The position numbers and the translations under genes are program-made. Positions 60,467-62,000 of a stretch of 62,000 nucleotides of DNA are shown here, piece after piece. Each line of letters opens with the position of its first letter. Position 1 is the first letter of the stretch. Source of the DNA: Glandiceps talaboti (Eukaryota; Hemichordata; Enteropneusta; Spengelidae); NCBI RefSeq assembly GCF_964340395.1, contig NC_135555.1, positions 18,478,115 through 18,540,114 on the forward strand, written 5' to 3'. The notes beneath the pieces were generated by a model, which saw only the letters and a list, made by a program, of their open reading frames with translations, was not told the DNA's origin and ran no database searches.

Positions 60467-61455
60467 ATGGCAACCACGGCTTGGTTTACGACTTTGGGTG
60501 ATGATCTTGATTGGTATGACCAGGCCTATAAGACGTAACTAACCAAGAATGACCGACACATAAAAACATTAACGGCTTGCAGTAAATTTTTGCCGAAGAT
60601 AATACTTGAGAATCATCACTGTGGAGGAACACAAGTCAACGATACACCCGTCTTTCGGTACTTGGGTGTCGGTAGCGGTGCTGGTGAGTACATTGAATAT
60701 GAAAATGGTCTAAACATATATGATTTTTCAGTCAGCACACAGGAGACAGGAAAGCACATACGACAGGACATACCCAAAATTAACCACAAAGCGAAGCCGA
60801 AGGTAGTGCTTGACCAGTTAGCTGTACGTGTCAATCAATTGACAAGCTCAGTTCAAATGAAATTCTGCTCTCATGTTCTGTGTCTTACATGAAATTTCTA
60901 GAAATTATTGCGTGTTGTAGATTGCACTTAGATCTTTAATTGGTAACGTGATATTTAGCAAATAGGAGACATCCCATTAATATTCCTAATACAAAGTACT
61001 AATGATCACCTATACCGCACTCAATAACTCTGCTCTACCACTGATTATATCGCTGATTTCTTTAACAGTAAATCAGCATCTATTTGCACGAGCTTTCTAA
61101 AGTTTACTATTGTTCCTGTAAAGCGCCATAGAATATTACTTTATACTGGATTTTGGCGTGATTGATTGATTGATTGATTGGTTGGTTGGTTGTGTGTTTG
61201 AAAATCTTCGTTGTCTGCTCCTGATGTATGAATGTAAATTCATGACTATCCCTTTTTACTTTCCTAAAAACAGGAATGCCTGATATAACACTCTTGGAAC
61301 ATTTGCAAATATCATTTCGTTCCATCAAGGCTACGATTGTTGACCCAAACACGGCCTTAACTGTACAGAGACGTTTATGTAGAACCTGACTGAAAAAGTT
61401 GTTCTCTTCCTGGTGTGACCTTTGACTTCAGACTCATGACTGTTGAAGAGTATAT
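60467..61455 (+). pseudogene. Histamine N-methyltransferase-like pseudogene, copy 2 (truncated)
   Basis: Exon 1 is 60467-60683 (same length and same GCTG|GTGAGT donor as copy 1). Exon 2 starts at 61274 after AAAACAG and keeps the 'VDPNTALT'-type motif, where copy 1 has VEPS. Lesions: TAA at codon 24 (60536-60538), where copy 1 has TAC; a 4-nt TGTA insertion near 61362 that shifts frame; and loss of homology at about 61455, so the 3' half of exon 2 and exon 3 are absent from this window. At codon 56 it keeps CAA, where copy 1 has a stop. The similar decay of both copies suggests that a working parent lies elsewhere or that the gene is dying in this lineage. Confidence 0.82.
61160..61190. repeat. 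(TTGA)n/(TTGG)n microsatellite
   Basis: A short array in copy 2 intron 1 at the place of the TTTA array in copy 1. Confidence 0.85.
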
Positions 61456-61459
61456 GAGT

Positions 61460-62000
61460 GTGTACAGCGAAGTTAGAATGAAAAAAAAAGTATATGTACA
61501 TTGTACATCAGTTCAGTCGTGCTAATAAAAATGACGAAACACATGTTTCTACTTATGTCCCTAGAATTATTATGTAATACAATTTCACTCAGTTTCATTC
61601 CGACTGTAGGCGTAAACGTGTGTGCACTAGCAAGTACAATAGTAACAAACACTACATTTAAAATGTTTGCATTGCTAATGACCCATACAGTAAGGTCTGG
61701 CTGTCTGCACAATAGTGACTTCGAACCCGGAACTAGCAAACCTCCGAGTGTAAACGGGGAAACACATGACGTACATTTATATCAGGAGTGAAACATACAC
61801 AATAGACAACGAAAATATAGTTTCCTTGTCCGTACATGTTACATACAACACAGTTTGGTATGCATATAAGCTAGTGTTGGACTTTTCCACATGGTAATCA
61901 GCTACTTGACACAGCATTGTAACTCTAACTCCACCACAAGTAGCAGGAAACGACCAAGCACGAGAGAAGCGACAGATACGAATAAGTCGAGACCATGGCC
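61460..62000. other. Non-coding end of window
   Basis: Frames of about 90 residues overlap on both strands here, but none has a recognised motif or homology to copy 1 exon 2 or 3. Confidence 0.4.

Larger units (their letters stand above)
51015..61455. repeat. Segmental duplication, copy 2
   Basis: Partner of 35399 onwards. It is split by the Gypsy element (51061-59653) and truncated within exon 2 at about 61455, where similarity to copy 1 stops. It shows the empty sites of all three copy 1 insertions. Confidence 0.9.

Noticed and set aside
61473-61791. Hydrophobic overlapping frames at the right end, possibly a membrane protein
   Set aside because: Both strands are open by chance over about 270 bp; no conserved motif or splice sites.

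Overview
This is a window of metazoan nuclear DNA, AT-rich, with spliceosomal GT-AG introns, dense microsatellites and several transposon classes. The gene content (a class A GPCR split over three exons, and a duplicated histamine N-methyltransferase-like gene) and the repeats suggest a marine invertebrate, perhaps a hemichordate, amphioxus or similar animal. The sequence alone does not fix the taxon. There is no bacterial or organellar gene.

Layout. 1-16.7 kb has no recognisable coding exon. It holds a decayed LINE 3' end, GTT, TCTG and ATTC arrays, tRNA-derived SINEs and two families of inverted-repeat elements. At 16.7-17.0 kb a GC-richer block with CRE-, NRF1- and ETS-like sites looks like a promoter. 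Between 17.36 and 34.18 kb, minus strand, lies an apparently intact 362-residue class A GPCR in three exons. Its first intron is 14.3 kb and packed with satellites, a foldback, a 3.6-kb inverted duplication and a hammerhead-ribozyme-like motif. 

From 35.4 to 45.5 kb and again from 51.0 to 61.5 kb lie two copies of a segmental duplication carrying an HNMT-like methyltransferase gene. Both copies are pseudogenes with different lesions. Copy 1 received a 1.85-kb TIR element (TTA duplication), an insertion of about 1.4 kb with tandem repeats, and a 4.0-kb LINE directly in exon 2. Copy 2 received an 8.6-kb Ty3/Gypsy element between its upstream flank and the gene. Each copy preserves the pre-insertion site of the other's transposons, so element ends and target duplications can be read directly.

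The Gypsy element (minus strand, 51061-59653) is young: its two 948-bp LTRs look identical, with TGTAACC/GGTTACA ends, a PBS, a PPT and a TTGG target duplication. Its Gag begins with an RRM-like RNA-binding fold and ends with a CCHC knuckle. A TTTAAAC heptamer followed by a good hairpin at the gag-pol overlap looks like a -1 frameshift signal. One small deletion breaks the RNase H domain. The LINE has an SGNH-esterase ORF1 (5'-truncated) and an intact 955-residue endonuclease/reverse transcriptase.
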